From DASXTS01 sp036505275 (GTDB taxonomy: Bacteria; Actinomycetota; Actinomycetes; Mycobacteriales; Pseudonocardiaceae), in the NCBI GenBank assembly GCA_036505275.1, contig DASXTS010000338.1:1-26412 (forward strand): a stretch of DNA of 26,412 bases. Direction: 5' to 3'. Each line of letters starts with the position of its first letter. The stretch's first letter is position 1. This document shows, one piece after another, positions 1 to 6,300 of this stretch. The notes under the pieces were generated by a model. It was given only the letters and a program-made list of their open reading frames with translations. It made no database searches and was not told where the DNA came from. Position numbers and translations under genes: made by a program.

Positions 1-425
1 CGTGCCGTTGAGCACGCCGGGCATCAGCTGCTCGATGTAGGCCCGCGCCAGCGACGCGCCGCCGGCGAGCGATGTTGCGCATGAGCATCTCGAAGCCGAT
101 CGGCCGCTCGGTGTACTGCGGCACGCCGACCCGACCGGTACCGTCGCGCACCACACCGAACGCCGTCTCCAACGCCTGCGCGTGCCGACGCACTCCAGCA
201 CCGTGTGCGTGCCGTCGCCGGTGATTCTTTTGCCCGTTCGATACCTTCGTCGCCGCGCTCGGCGATCACCTCGAGATCACCTCGGTAGCGCCGAACTCGC
301 GGCCGAGGTCGGTGCGATCTTTGTGCCGGCCCATCGGCAGAATCCGCTCGGCGCCGAGCCGCTTGGCGGCCAGCACCGCGGACAGGCCGACGGCGCCGTC
401 GCCGATCAACCGTCACATGGGGCAT
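1..425 (-). pseudogene. Zinc-dependent alcohol dehydrogenase remnant (frameshifted, cut by window edge)
   Basis: Read on the minus strand, pieces in different frames give a medium-chain, zinc-type alcohol dehydrogenase. Near 400 the nucleotide-binding segment reads IGDGAVGLSAVLAAKRLGAE, followed by LECVGT, GRVGVPQY, PIGFEMLMRN and, near the window edge, ARAYIEQLMPGVLNGT. At least two single-base frameshifts are visible. One is at about 408-411, where an extra T sits between the codons for TV and IGDG. The other is at about 75-80, where the frame changes between MRNI and LAGGASLARAYIE. The catalytic zinc-binding N-terminus is absent, since the next gene ends at 449. The family match rests on the order of characteristic motifs. 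I regard this as a dead gene rather than sequencing error because the neighbouring SDR, MFS and third sodC are also broken. Confidence 0.8.
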
Positions 426-448
426 CGGGACCGCTACTGATCCACAGT

Positions 449-862
449 TTATGTTGGCAGCGCCCGTCCGAACGATTCCTCGTTGGTCATCCCCACCGAG
501 GCATGCCATTGCACAAGGCGCCAGTTGCCACTCTCACGCCGCGCGACCGCTGTCACGCGCATCGGCACTTCGGCACCGTCCGGCATGCGTATGGAGGCCT
601 GATCTGCGACCCACCCAACGTCACCTTCACCGTAGGCGTGTGGATCTCCGCCAACAATGTCGAAACCGCCGGTCGCTTCCAGTTGTTCACGTAACACCCT
701 GGTGGCTGAGTCGCGGTCGACGTACCACTCCTCTGGATCAGTGCCAATCAGAACGAAATGCCGATCAGATGACAGGAGTCCTACGACGAGGTCCGCGTCC
801 CCGCGCCGCATCCCGTCATACACGCGCCGAATGAGGTCTTCGACCTCCGGGGATCGGTCCAC
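449..862 (-). CDS. NTF2-like (SnoaL-type) small cone-fold protein
   Basis: This 137-residue protein has the pattern of the nuclear transport factor 2 superfamily. An N-terminal helix (about residues 5-30, EDLIRRVYDGMRRGDADLV) is followed by a short strand ending DRHFVLIGTDPEEW. The C-terminal strands include MRVTAVARRESGNWRLVQWHASVG, the usual end of such domains. Members bind small ligands or act as isomerases or hydrolases, and the substrate here cannot be told. The GTG start at 862 is chosen because GGGAGG lies four bases upstream. A degraded copy of codons around 8-26 reappears at about 1561-1611, next to the broken third superoxide dismutase copy. The gene itself looks intact and is of normal length. 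Confidence 0.75.
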   Translation of the reverse strand: MDRSPEVEDLIRRVYDGMRRGDADLVVGLLSSDRHFVLIGTDPEEWYVDRDSATRVLREQLEATGGFDIVGGDPHAYGEGDVGWVADQASIRMPDGAEVPMRVTAVARRESGNWRLVQWHASVGMTNEESFGRALPT

Positions 863-892
863 GTGGCCTCCCTGGTCCGATGAGCGAAGTTG

Positions 893-898
893 ATATTA
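893..898 (-). promoter_or_regulatory. Candidate -10 element for the NTF2-like gene
   Basis: TAATAT on the minus strand lies 30 bases upstream of the GTG at 862. It sits in a short AT-rich patch that stands out from its surroundings. No convincing -35 element is seen at the usual spacing. Confidence 0.35.
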
Positions 899-1190
899 CG
901 TAGGGATGGGAGGCGCGGCAGCCGTTGGTCGGCAAGATCGCCCATCCGGCTGGAGCGCCGGCGCAGGAGCGGCCTTCGCCGCCGTGAACAGCTCCCCCCG
1001 CTGCCCCGAACAGACACGACCAGAGCTGCCGCCAGACGTGGTGCTCTCCCGATGAGCACGTGCGGCTGACGGCGCCCGCGATCCATCCCCGACGAACCCA
1101 GCCACGCTGCCAGCTCATTCGGCCGCCAAGGAGACCCGCCCGGAACAGCCGTCCGGAGACAGGGCATGCCGGCCACCGGTGTGCCGGAGT
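899..1190. other. Gene-poor stretch between the NTF2-like gene and the broken sodC copy
   Basis: I see no gene here. The open frames lack codon bias, a ribosome binding site or a recognisable motif. The stretch may be debris left by the rearrangements that produced the truncated third sodC copy at 1194-1553. Confidence 0.5.
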
Positions 1191-1193
1191 GGG

Positions 1194-1553
1194 TGCTACT
1201 GGATCCGTTCGACGACGCCACAGGCGTAGCGGCCGCCGGTGTCTCCGGTGCCGAGCGTGGCTGCGTCGGGGCCAGCGGCCATAGAGGTGAGGGTGCTGTC
1301 GGGGATGCTGTATCGGGTGGGGATGTTGGCGACGTTGTCCGGCCCGACGTGCAGCACTCAGCCGAGCCATCGGCATCGAACTTCGCCGCGACGTCGATGC
1401 GGGCGGTCTCGAACTCGGCGTACATCTCGCCCTTGGGGCTGAGGAGCACGCTGGGGAGGTCGCCGATGTGGAAGCCGTGGGAGACGCCGGTCGGGTTCCA
1501 GTGGCCGCCGGCGGAGCCAAAGGGCACGACAGTGGCGCCGGAAGGCTCAGGTG
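1194..1553 (-). pseudogene. Truncated, frameshifted third copy of Cu/Zn superoxide dismutase
   Basis: The minus strand encodes the C-terminal half of the same protein as the two genes at 1695-2396 and 2600-3280. It keeps GGHWNPTGVSHGFHIGDLPS, with the bridging His, two further ligand His and the Asp, then EFETARIDVAAK. After GSAE, near 1365, one base is missing relative to the intact copies, so the remainder is out of frame. The original stop (TAG after codons for ERIQ) is still visible at about 1194-1200. The 5' half, with signal peptide and the HALHVH copper ligands, is missing. Similarity ends abruptly at about 1550, where a fragment of the NTF2-like gene begins. It cannot make an active enzyme. 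Confidence 0.85.
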
Positions 1554-1556
1554 CCC

Positions 1557-1611
1557 CAGTACGAGGTCTGCGTCGCCTCGCCGCATCCCCGTCATGTACG
1601 CGCCGAGTGGG
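1557..1611 (-). pseudogene. Fragment of the NTF2-like gene fused to the broken sodC copy
   Basis: The stretch matches about 785-837, inside the N-terminal coding part of the intact NTF2-like gene, with scattered substitutions and small indels. Both contain ACGAGGTC/T, CCGCATCCC and ACGCGCCGA in the same order. It corresponds to the helix that reads YDGMRRGDADLV in the intact gene. It has no start and no room for a protein. It marks the breakpoint at which the 5' half of the third sodC copy was lost. Confidence 0.7.
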
Positions 1612-1694
1612 TTCGATCGGGCACCCTTCGATACGGCGCGACCAGATACGCCGTGCTGGTGGTGCCGGTGTGGTCGAGGTGTAGCCGGCGGGGG

Positions 1695-2396
1695 TTACCG
1701 GATCGGCTCCAGGACGCCACAGGCGTAGCGACCGCCGGCGTCGCCGGTGGCGAGGGTGGCTGCGTCCGGGCCGGGGACTCCGGTGGCGAGGGGGTCGGCC
1801 GGGGCGCCGATGTATCGGCTGGGGACATTGGCGAAGTTGTCCGGGCCGGCGTGCAGCACCACGGCCGAGCCGTCGCCCGCGAGCATCGCGGCGACGTCGA
1901 CGCGGGCGGTCTCGAACTCGGCGTACACCTCGCCGTTGGGGGTGAGAAGCACGCTCGGGAGGTCGCCCACGTGGTTACCGTGCGCCGCCCCGGTCGGGTT
2001 CCAGTGGCCGCCGGCGGAGCCGAAGGGCACGAGGGTGGTGCCGGAGGGCGCCGGGTCGCACACGCCGGTGGTGTGGACGTGCAGGGCGTGGAAGGCGCCG
2101 AGGTTCGGGGCGTTCGGGGCGACGAGCTCTACCCGGATCCGCTCGGCGTACTTGCCGGTGCCCTTGAACATGACCTTGCCGATCTCGACGCCGTTGGCGT
2201 CCAGCAGCGTCGCTCTGGCCATCGGCTCGGCCGCGCCGGCCGGCGAACTCAGGGCGACGATGGCGAGTCCGGTGACCGCCAGGCTGAGGACCGCGGTGGC
2301 GACGCGCCACATGCGGACCGTGCCTCCGGCTGGCTGTCGATCGGCGGCCGCCTCGTGCCGGCGCCGACCGCCCCGGTGACGACCATGCGCGACCAT
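1695..2396 (-). CDS. sodC: Secreted Cu/Zn superoxide dismutase, copy 1
   Basis: The enzyme dismutates superoxide to peroxide and oxygen outside the cytoplasm. The 233-residue protein has a long basic N-region, then a hydrophobic stretch at about residues 31-50 ending SSPAGA, consistent with a Sec signal peptide or lipid-free anchor. All metal ligands align: His106 and His108 (ALHVHTTG), bridging His131 (GGHWNP), His139, His142 and Asp145 (HGNHVGDLP), and His182 (LHAGPDN). The disulfide cysteines (113, 226) and the active-site Arg (about 224, GGRYACG) are also present. The ATG at 2396 is preceded by GGAGG eight bases upstream; a later Met before the hydrophobic stretch is the alternative start. 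A closely similar paralogue lies directly upstream. Confidence 0.9.
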   Translation of the reverse strand: MVAHGRHRGGRRRHEAAADRQPAGGTVRMWRVATAVLSLAVTGLAIVALSSPAGAAEPMARATLLDANGVEIGKVMFKGTGKYAERIRVELVAPNAPNLGAFHALHVHTTGVCDPAPSGTTLVPFGSAGGHWNPTGAAHGNHVGDLPSVLLTPNGEVYAEFETARVDVAAMLAGDGSAVVLHAGPDNFANVPSRYIGAPADPLATGVPGPDAATLATGDAGGRYACGVLEPIR

Positions 2397-2428
2397 CTGT
2401 CACACCTCCGGGTGAAGATCGGTGCCGC

Positions 2429-2434
2429 ACCCTA
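2429..2434 (-). promoter_or_regulatory. Candidate -10 element of sodC copy 1
   Basis: TAGGGT on the minus strand lies 32 bases upstream of the ATG at 2396. The same hexamer in the same context lies the same distance upstream of copy 2. No clear -35 is seen. Further upstream both copies keep a TATCGATCGTTAC stretch that might be regulatory. Confidence 0.45.
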
Positions 2435-2599
2435 GCGCACGGGTGCGGGTGGCCGACCACCGGAGCTATCGATCGTTACCGGACCACCGCGGCCGGTCGG
2501 TCAGGACGGCACGACGCCACGGCGAGCTGAACGCGGGGCACCGTGGCGACCGGATACGCCGTGCCGATGCTGCCGGTGTGGTCGAGGAGTAGCCGGCCG

Positions 2600-3280
2600 T
2601 TACTGGATCAGTTCCACGATGCCACAGGCGTAGCGACCGCCAGCGTCGCCGGTGGCGAGGGTGGCCGCGTCCGCGCCGTCGATCCCGGCGGAGATGTATC
2701 GGCTGGGGATGTTGGCGAAGTTGTCCGGGCCGGCGTGCAGTACCACGGCCGAACCGTCGCCCTCGAGCAGCGCGTCAAGGTCGACGCGGGCGGTCTCGAA
2801 CTCGGAGTACACCTCGCCATTGGGGGTGAGGAGCACGCTGGGGAGGTCGCCCAGGTGGTTACCGTGCGCCGCCCCGGTCGGGTTCCAGTGGCCGCCGGCG
2901 GAGCCGAAGGGCACGAGGGTGGTGCCGGAGGGCGCCGGGTCGCACACGCCGGTGGTGTGGATGTGCAGGGCGTGGAAGGCGCCGAGGTTCGGGGCGTTCG
3001 GGGCGACGATGTCCGCCCGCATCCGCTCGGCGTACTTGCCGGGACCCTTGAACACCACCGCGCCGATCTCGACGCCGTTGGCGTCGTACAGGGTCGCTCT
3101 GGCCATCGGCACGTACGCGCCGGCCGGCGAGCTGAGGGCGACGATGGCGAGTCCGGTGACCGCCAGGCTGACGACCGCGGTGGCGACGCGCCACATCCGG
3201 GCCGTGCCCCTGGCTGGCCGTCGATCGGCGACCGACTCGTGCCGGCGCTGAGCATTCCGATGACGACCATGCGTGACCAT
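2600..3280 (-). CDS. sodC: Secreted Cu/Zn superoxide dismutase, copy 2
   Basis: This 226-residue paralogue of the gene at 1695 has the same layout: basic N-region, hydrophobic signal segment ending SSPAGA, then the SOD domain. The copper and zinc ligands are all kept: HALHIH, GGHWNPTGAAHGNHLGDLP and LHAGPDN. The cysteine pair (GVCDP and YACGI) is present too. It is shorter than copy 1 because the loop before DAATLATGDAGG lacks seven residues. The start at 3280 is set by GGAGG eight bases upstream; longer open reading frame exists beyond it but has no ribosome binding site. Expression is probably independent of copy 1, because each has its own leader and -10-like hexamer. Confidence 0.9.
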   Translation of the reverse strand: MVTHGRHRNAQRRHESVADRRPARGTARMWRVATAVVSLAVTGLAIVALSSPAGAYVPMARATLYDANGVEIGAVVFKGPGKYAERMRADIVAPNAPNLGAFHALHIHTTGVCDPAPSGTTLVPFGSAGGHWNPTGAAHGNHLGDLPSVLLTPNGEVYSEFETARVDLDALLEGDGSAVVLHAGPDNFANIPSRYISAGIDGADAATLATGDAGGRYACGIVELIQ

Positions 3281-3312
3281 GTGCGACACCTCCGGGTGAA
3301 GATCGGTGCCGC

Positions 3313-3318
3313 ACCCTA
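3313..3318 (-). promoter_or_regulatory. Candidate -10 element of sodC copy 2
   Basis: TAGGGT on the minus strand lies 32 bases before the start at 3280. It is in the same position as in copy 1, within the conserved string CGTGCGCTAGGGTGCGGC. Confidence 0.45.
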
Positions 3319-3392
3319 GCGCACGGGGGAACCGCCGGTCACCGGGGCCACCAGACGTATCGATCGTTACCGAACCGCGGCTGCCGGTCTGC

Positions 3393-3824
3393 TCAGGACG
3401 GCACGATGCCGTACCTGTCCATGATCTTCCTGACCTCGGCCGAACCGGCACTGGTGTCCAGGGCCGCGTGCAGCTCGGCGAAATACTCGTCCAGCCCGCC
3501 CGGAGTGATGATCAATAGGACGGTGGCTGGCCCGCCAACCGTCCGGAAGGCGTGCGGCAGGTTGCGGGGCAGGAATACGAAGGACCCTGGCCCGGCCTCG
3601 AACCGATCGCCGCCGCACTCCACGTCCAACGCCCCGGCGAAGACATAACAGCTTTCGTCCTCGCGCGTGTGCATGTGCCGCGGCGGGCCGCCGTCGATGG
3701 TCTGCTGGATCACCGTGAGGCTGCCGCCGGTGGAGCGGCCGGACGCCTTGATTTCGGGTGGCCGGTCGAGTACCGCCTCACCCGGCCGCAGGACGTAGCC
3801 GCGGATGGCTGGCTGGTTGGCCAT
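3393..3824 (-). CDS. Single-domain cupin protein
   Basis: This 143-residue protein is a small cupin. Motif 1 is at about residues 48-67 (PPRHMHTREDESCYVFAG) with the two His and the Glu that normally hold a metal. Motif 2 follows at about residues 78-93 (GPGSFVFLPRNLPHAF) with the last His ligand. A helical tail (LDEYFAELHAALD, then EVRKIMDRYGI) closes the chain, as in cupins related to quercetin 2,3-dioxygenase. The substrate is unknown. The ATG at 3824 has GGGAGG five bases upstream. The end of this gene was copied into the first tandem sodC unit, whose homology includes the stop codon and last few residues. Confidence 0.85.
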   Translation of the reverse strand: MANQPAIRGYVLRPGEAVLDRPPEIKASGRSTGGSLTVIQQTIDGGPPRHMHTREDESCYVFAGALDVECGGDRFEAGPGSFVFLPRNLPHAFRTVGGPATVLLIITPGGLDEYFAELHAALDTSAGSAEVRKIMDRYGIVPS

Positions 3825-3839
3825 CGGTGCCTCCCTGGC

Positions 3840-4040
3840 TCATGTCATCACCTGACCGCCGGCGATGTCCAGGGTGACGCCGGTGATCCAGGACGACGCG
3901 TCGGAGGCGAGGAACAGCGCCGCCTTGGCCACGTCGTCGGGGACACCGAGCCTGCCGAGCGGGTACCTGGCGGCGCCATCTCGCGCCGCTGCTCGGCCGG
4001 GATGGCCCGCGCCATGCGCTCGTTGACCACGGTGGCGGGC
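3840..4040 (-). pseudogene. C-terminal remnant of a short-chain dehydrogenase/reductase
   Basis: The minus strand reads RLGVPDDVAKAALFLASDAS, then SWITGVTLDIAGGQVMT and a stop. This is the conserved C-terminal end of classical SDR enzymes. Upstream the match continues in another frame as VNERMARAIPAEQRREM, so there is a frameshift at about 3965-3980. Everything before that (Rossmann GxxxGxG, YxxxK) is missing. The remnant ends just before the stop of the secreted-protein gene at 4061. It sits 15 bases downstream of the cupin start. Confidence 0.8.
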
Positions 4041-4060
4041 GACCACGGCCACCGGAGCGC

Positions 4061-4522
4061 TCAGCGCCCTGGCAGCGGGATGGCCGGGCACTCGAACTGC
4101 TTTACGACGCCAGCGTCGACCGCGGTGCCGGCGGCCAGGGCCGCCTGTACCTCTTCGGCCGAGTCGAGCACGCCGTCACCGTCGAGGTCGCCGGTGGCGA
4201 CGGCGGCGTCATAACCGCTGGGGAAGGTCAGGGCGTGCACCTGCCAGCGGCCGCCGTTGTAGTCGGTGTCGCCCGGGGCCGCCTCGGCGACGTTGAGCTG
4301 CTCGCCGCCGAAGTCGTAGATGACGTCCCAGGACGACGCCGGCGCGCCGGTACCGGACAGGTCGGTGGGGGTGCCGACGGTGCGGTAGAGCTGGCCGTCG
4401 ATGTAGAAGGCCGGCCCGCCCACCCCGGCCGACGCCGGCATGCCAAGGGCGATCAGCAGCCCGGCGACGCCGGTCAGCACGGCACCGACCAGGCGGGTGT
4501 GCCGTCCGTTCAGCCTGTTCAT
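4061..4522 (-). CDS. Small secreted protein with an EF-hand-like calcium loop
   Basis: The 153-residue product begins with a typical signal peptide: a basic start (MNRLNGRHTR), a hydrophobic core (LVGAVLTGVAGLLIALG), then a MPASAG cleavage-like site. The mature part contains FYIDGQLYRTVGTPTDLSG, DVIYDFGGEQLNVAEA and DYNGGRWQVHALTF. It then has a calcium-loop-like DLDGDGVLDSAEE at about residues 115-127. This resembles unnamed conserved secreted proteins of actinomycetes, and I know of no assigned function. The frame stays open far upstream into an MFS remnant. The true start is the ATG at 4522, because AGGAGG lies six bases before it. Confidence 0.8.
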   Translation of the reverse strand: MNRLNGRHTRLVGAVLTGVAGLLIALGMPASAGVGGPAFYIDGQLYRTVGTPTDLSGTGAPASSWDVIYDFGGEQLNVAEAAPGDTDYNGGRWQVHALTFPSGYDAAVATGDLDGDGVLDSAEEVQAALAAGTAVDAGVVKQFECPAIPLPGR

Positions 4523-4643
4523 CGTCGTTCCTCCTGAATTGGCTGCGGTGTTCTTGCAAACCTGCGGCCTACCCAGCCAATACCAGGAGATCGCCATACG
4601 ACCCTTACGGATTGATGACCGATGCCGGAGGTCGACAGTCCCG

Positions 4644-5053
4644 TCACGGTACGGATTTGATGCGGTGACCAGGATCGAGCCGGCGACGCCGATGGCGGCA
4701 GAGGTGCCGTACAGCGCGGGGTAGCCACCGGCGGAGGTGACGATCGGCGCGGCGATCACCGGCGCGAGCACCTGCGGCAACGCATTGGCGATGTTGAGGA
4801 TGCCGAGATCCTTGCCGCGGTCGGTGGCCTGCGGCAGCACCTGGGTGAGCAGCGCGAAGTCGACCGAGGTGTAGACGCCGAAGCCGACGCCGAGGACGGC
4901 CGCGGCGACGACGGCGCCCTGCCCGGTCGGCCACGCGGCGAGCAGGGCCGCGGCCGCGCAGATGATCAGACCGGAGCAGCAGACGAAGATCCGGCGCCGG
5001 CCTACGCGGTCCGACCAGATGCCGCTCACCACGACCGTGGCCAGCATGGCCAC
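4644..5053 (-). pseudogene. C-terminal half of an MFS transporter (truncated and frameshifted)
   Basis: The minus strand encodes the loop motif SDRVGRRRIF, then hydrophobic helices (FVCCSGLIICAAAALLAAW, AVVAAAVLGVGFGVYTSVDF). It continues with QVLPQATDRGKDLGILNIAN and a last helix GVAGSILVT. That is roughly five of the twelve helices of a major facilitator protein. The N-terminal half is absent: the frame runs up only to the stop codon of the GrpB gene. The native end RIKSVP plus stop is present in the neighbouring frame near 4644-4664, so one extra base shifts the frame. As a result the remnant reads through into the secreted-protein gene downstream. Confidence 0.8.
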
Positions 5054-5113
5054 CGCGGCTCGGCCATTGCGTCGGTGAGCCGTGCCGCGACCGTCACCGC
5101 TCGCCCTCGGGAC

Positions 5114-5749
5114 TCAGAACCGCGTACAGCGGCCGGGCGGCTCCCCGCACCGGGTCCGGATGTCGTCGATCACCGCGGTCTTCGCGTCTGCATAGTTCTG
5201 CATGTACTTCCAGACTCGGGCGGCGAGCTCGCGCTTGGTGCCTTCGTAGCGCTCACGGTCCTCGTCATGGCCGCGCAGCCAGTCCCGGAAGCGGACGTCC
5301 CGCTGCGGTGCCGTGCACCCGTCGGTGAAGACGTGCAGGTTGACGCTCTCGTCGTCGCCGTCCTCCCGGCGTTTCATCAGCATCCGGTGCTGGTGCCATC
5401 CAGGCTCGCGGATGAGCAGCCGGAAGCCGGCCCCTTCCAGGGCCGGCACGTAGCTCGGCTCGTCGGAGGAGTCCGGCACGACGAGCACGATGTCGATCAC
5501 CGGCTTGGCGGCAAGGCCGGGCACCGAGGTGGAACCGATGTGCTCCACACTCACCGCGGTGTCACCGAGCGCGGCCCTGACGGCTTCGGCCTGGGCCACA
5601 AAGCACGCCGGCCAGCGCGGGTCGTACTCGTGCAGGGCGACCGTGCCGTCCAGGCGCCGCGGGGTGCCCACGGTGTACGCCTCGATCTGCTCATCGGTGG
5701 CCGGCGGCGGGCGTTCGTCGGTGGCCGGCGGGCTTTCCGGTGCTGACAC
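5114..5749 (-). CDS. GrpB family (UPF0157) nucleotidyltransferase-fold protein
   Basis: This 211-residue protein contains the GrpB signature. It has VALHEYDPRWPACF at about residues 40-52, then VEHIGSTSVPGLAAKPVIDI at about 73-92 with the GS and D.D-like elements of the nucleotidyltransferase fold. Further on come NLHVF and RDWLRGHDEDRERYEGTKRELA. The biochemical role of the family is not settled. The first 35 residues are low-complexity, with two copies of PPATDE, and are extra to the family core. It starts seven bases after the stop of the VOC gene at 5757, so the two probably form one transcript. Confidence 0.88.
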   Translation of the reverse strand: MSAPESPPATDERPPPATDEQIEAYTVGTPRRLDGTVALHEYDPRWPACFVAQAEAVRAALGDTAVSVEHIGSTSVPGLAAKPVIDIVLVVPDSSDEPSYVPALEGAGFRLLIREPGWHQHRMLMKRREDGDDESVNLHVFTDGCTAPQRDVRFRDWLRGHDEDRERYEGTKRELAARVWKYMQNYADAKTAVIDDIRTRCGEPPGRCTRF

Positions 5750-5756
5750 GGCCGCG

Positions 5757-6113
5757 TCAGCGCGGCAGGTTGGCGGCCAGCTCGTGCTTGGGCTGGTAGA
5801 GGCCGAGGCTGTCGCCGCCCGGCAGCCTGATCGCGGTCTCCCGGCCCCAGTCCTGATCGTGCACCTCGCCGGTGAACTCGACGCCCTTGGCGGCGAGCTC
5901 CGCCATCGTCTGCTCCAGGTCGTCGCACATGAGGTACAGCTCGTGCTTGCCGGCGCCGTCGGTCGGGTGCACGCCCACCTCGGCCGGTGGCAGCGCGAAG
6001 ATCAGCCAGCCACCGCCGGAGTCGATGTACGGCAGGTCCAGCTTGTCGCGGAGGAAGTCGCGAACCTCGTCGGCCTGCCTGCTGTAGATCAACGCGTGCA
6101 CTGCAGTGATCAT
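5757..6113 (-). CDS. VOC (glyoxalase/dioxygenase fold) family protein
   Basis: This 118-residue single VOC module starts with ITAVHALIYSRQADEVRDFLRDKLDL, a beta-alpha unit with a candidate metal-binding His6. It continues with GWLIFALPPAEVGVHP, HELYLMCDDLEQTMAELAAKGVEF and LPGGDSLGLYQP. The family includes glyoxalase I, extradiol dioxygenases and antibiotic-binding proteins, and the substrate cannot be inferred. The second-half Glu usual in metal-dependent members is replaced within SLGLYQP, so a non-catalytic binding role is possible. It is the first gene of a likely two-gene unit with GrpB, transcribed divergently from the S9 peptidase. Confidence 0.82.
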   Translation of the reverse strand: MITAVHALIYSRQADEVRDFLRDKLDLPYIDSGGGWLIFALPPAEVGVHPTDGAGKHELYLMCDDLEQTMAELAAKGVEFTGEVHDQDWGRETAIRLPGGDSLGLYQPKHELAANLPR

Positions 6114-6287
6114 GTCCTCGGCCCCTGCCCATCGGTATTGCTGGCTGCTGGCACGGTACGCGCCGATACCGACACGTTGCTCCGAGGGCCACGTGGCAAC
6201 GAGGCTGACCTGCCAAAACGCGATCCAGCCCAGTGGATTTGAGTTTCGCTGGTGGCGGCACGTCGAATGGCTTCGCCGCGGGTAGGA

Positions 6288-6293
6288 CAGAAT
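6288..6293 (+). promoter_or_regulatory. Candidate leaderless -10 element of the S9 peptidase
   Basis: CAGAAT ends exactly seven bases before the GTG at 6301. No purine-rich ribosome site lies in between. This fits an nAnnnT -10 with transcription starting at the start codon. Confidence 0.4.
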
Positions 6294-6300
6294 CGGTGGC

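Larger units (their letters stand above)
1632..2520. repeat. Tandem duplication unit 1 (sodC copy and flanks)
   Basis: About 890 bp closely resembles 2533-3415. The likeness covers the sodC coding region, its 3' flank (GCCGGTGTGGTCGAGG), its leader, and its upstream flank (CCCTAGCGCACGGG and TATCGATCGTTACCG). The homology runs on to TCAGGACGGCACGA, which in unit 2 is the end of the cupin gene. The original duplication therefore took in the cupin stop codon. Start codons of the two genes are 884 bp apart. Confidence 0.85.
2533..3415. repeat. Tandem duplication unit 2 (sodC copy and flanks)
   Basis: This is the partner of 1632-2520. It abuts the intact cupin gene, so it is probably the older unit, and unit 1 carries only the last few bases of that gene. 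Differences between the units include a 21-base length change in the variable loop near the protein C-terminus. Confidence 0.85.

Noticed and set aside
781..1595. Minus-strand frames spanning the NTF2-like start and the broken sodC copy
   Set aside because: They join out-of-frame parts of two remnants across a stretch with no coding signal.
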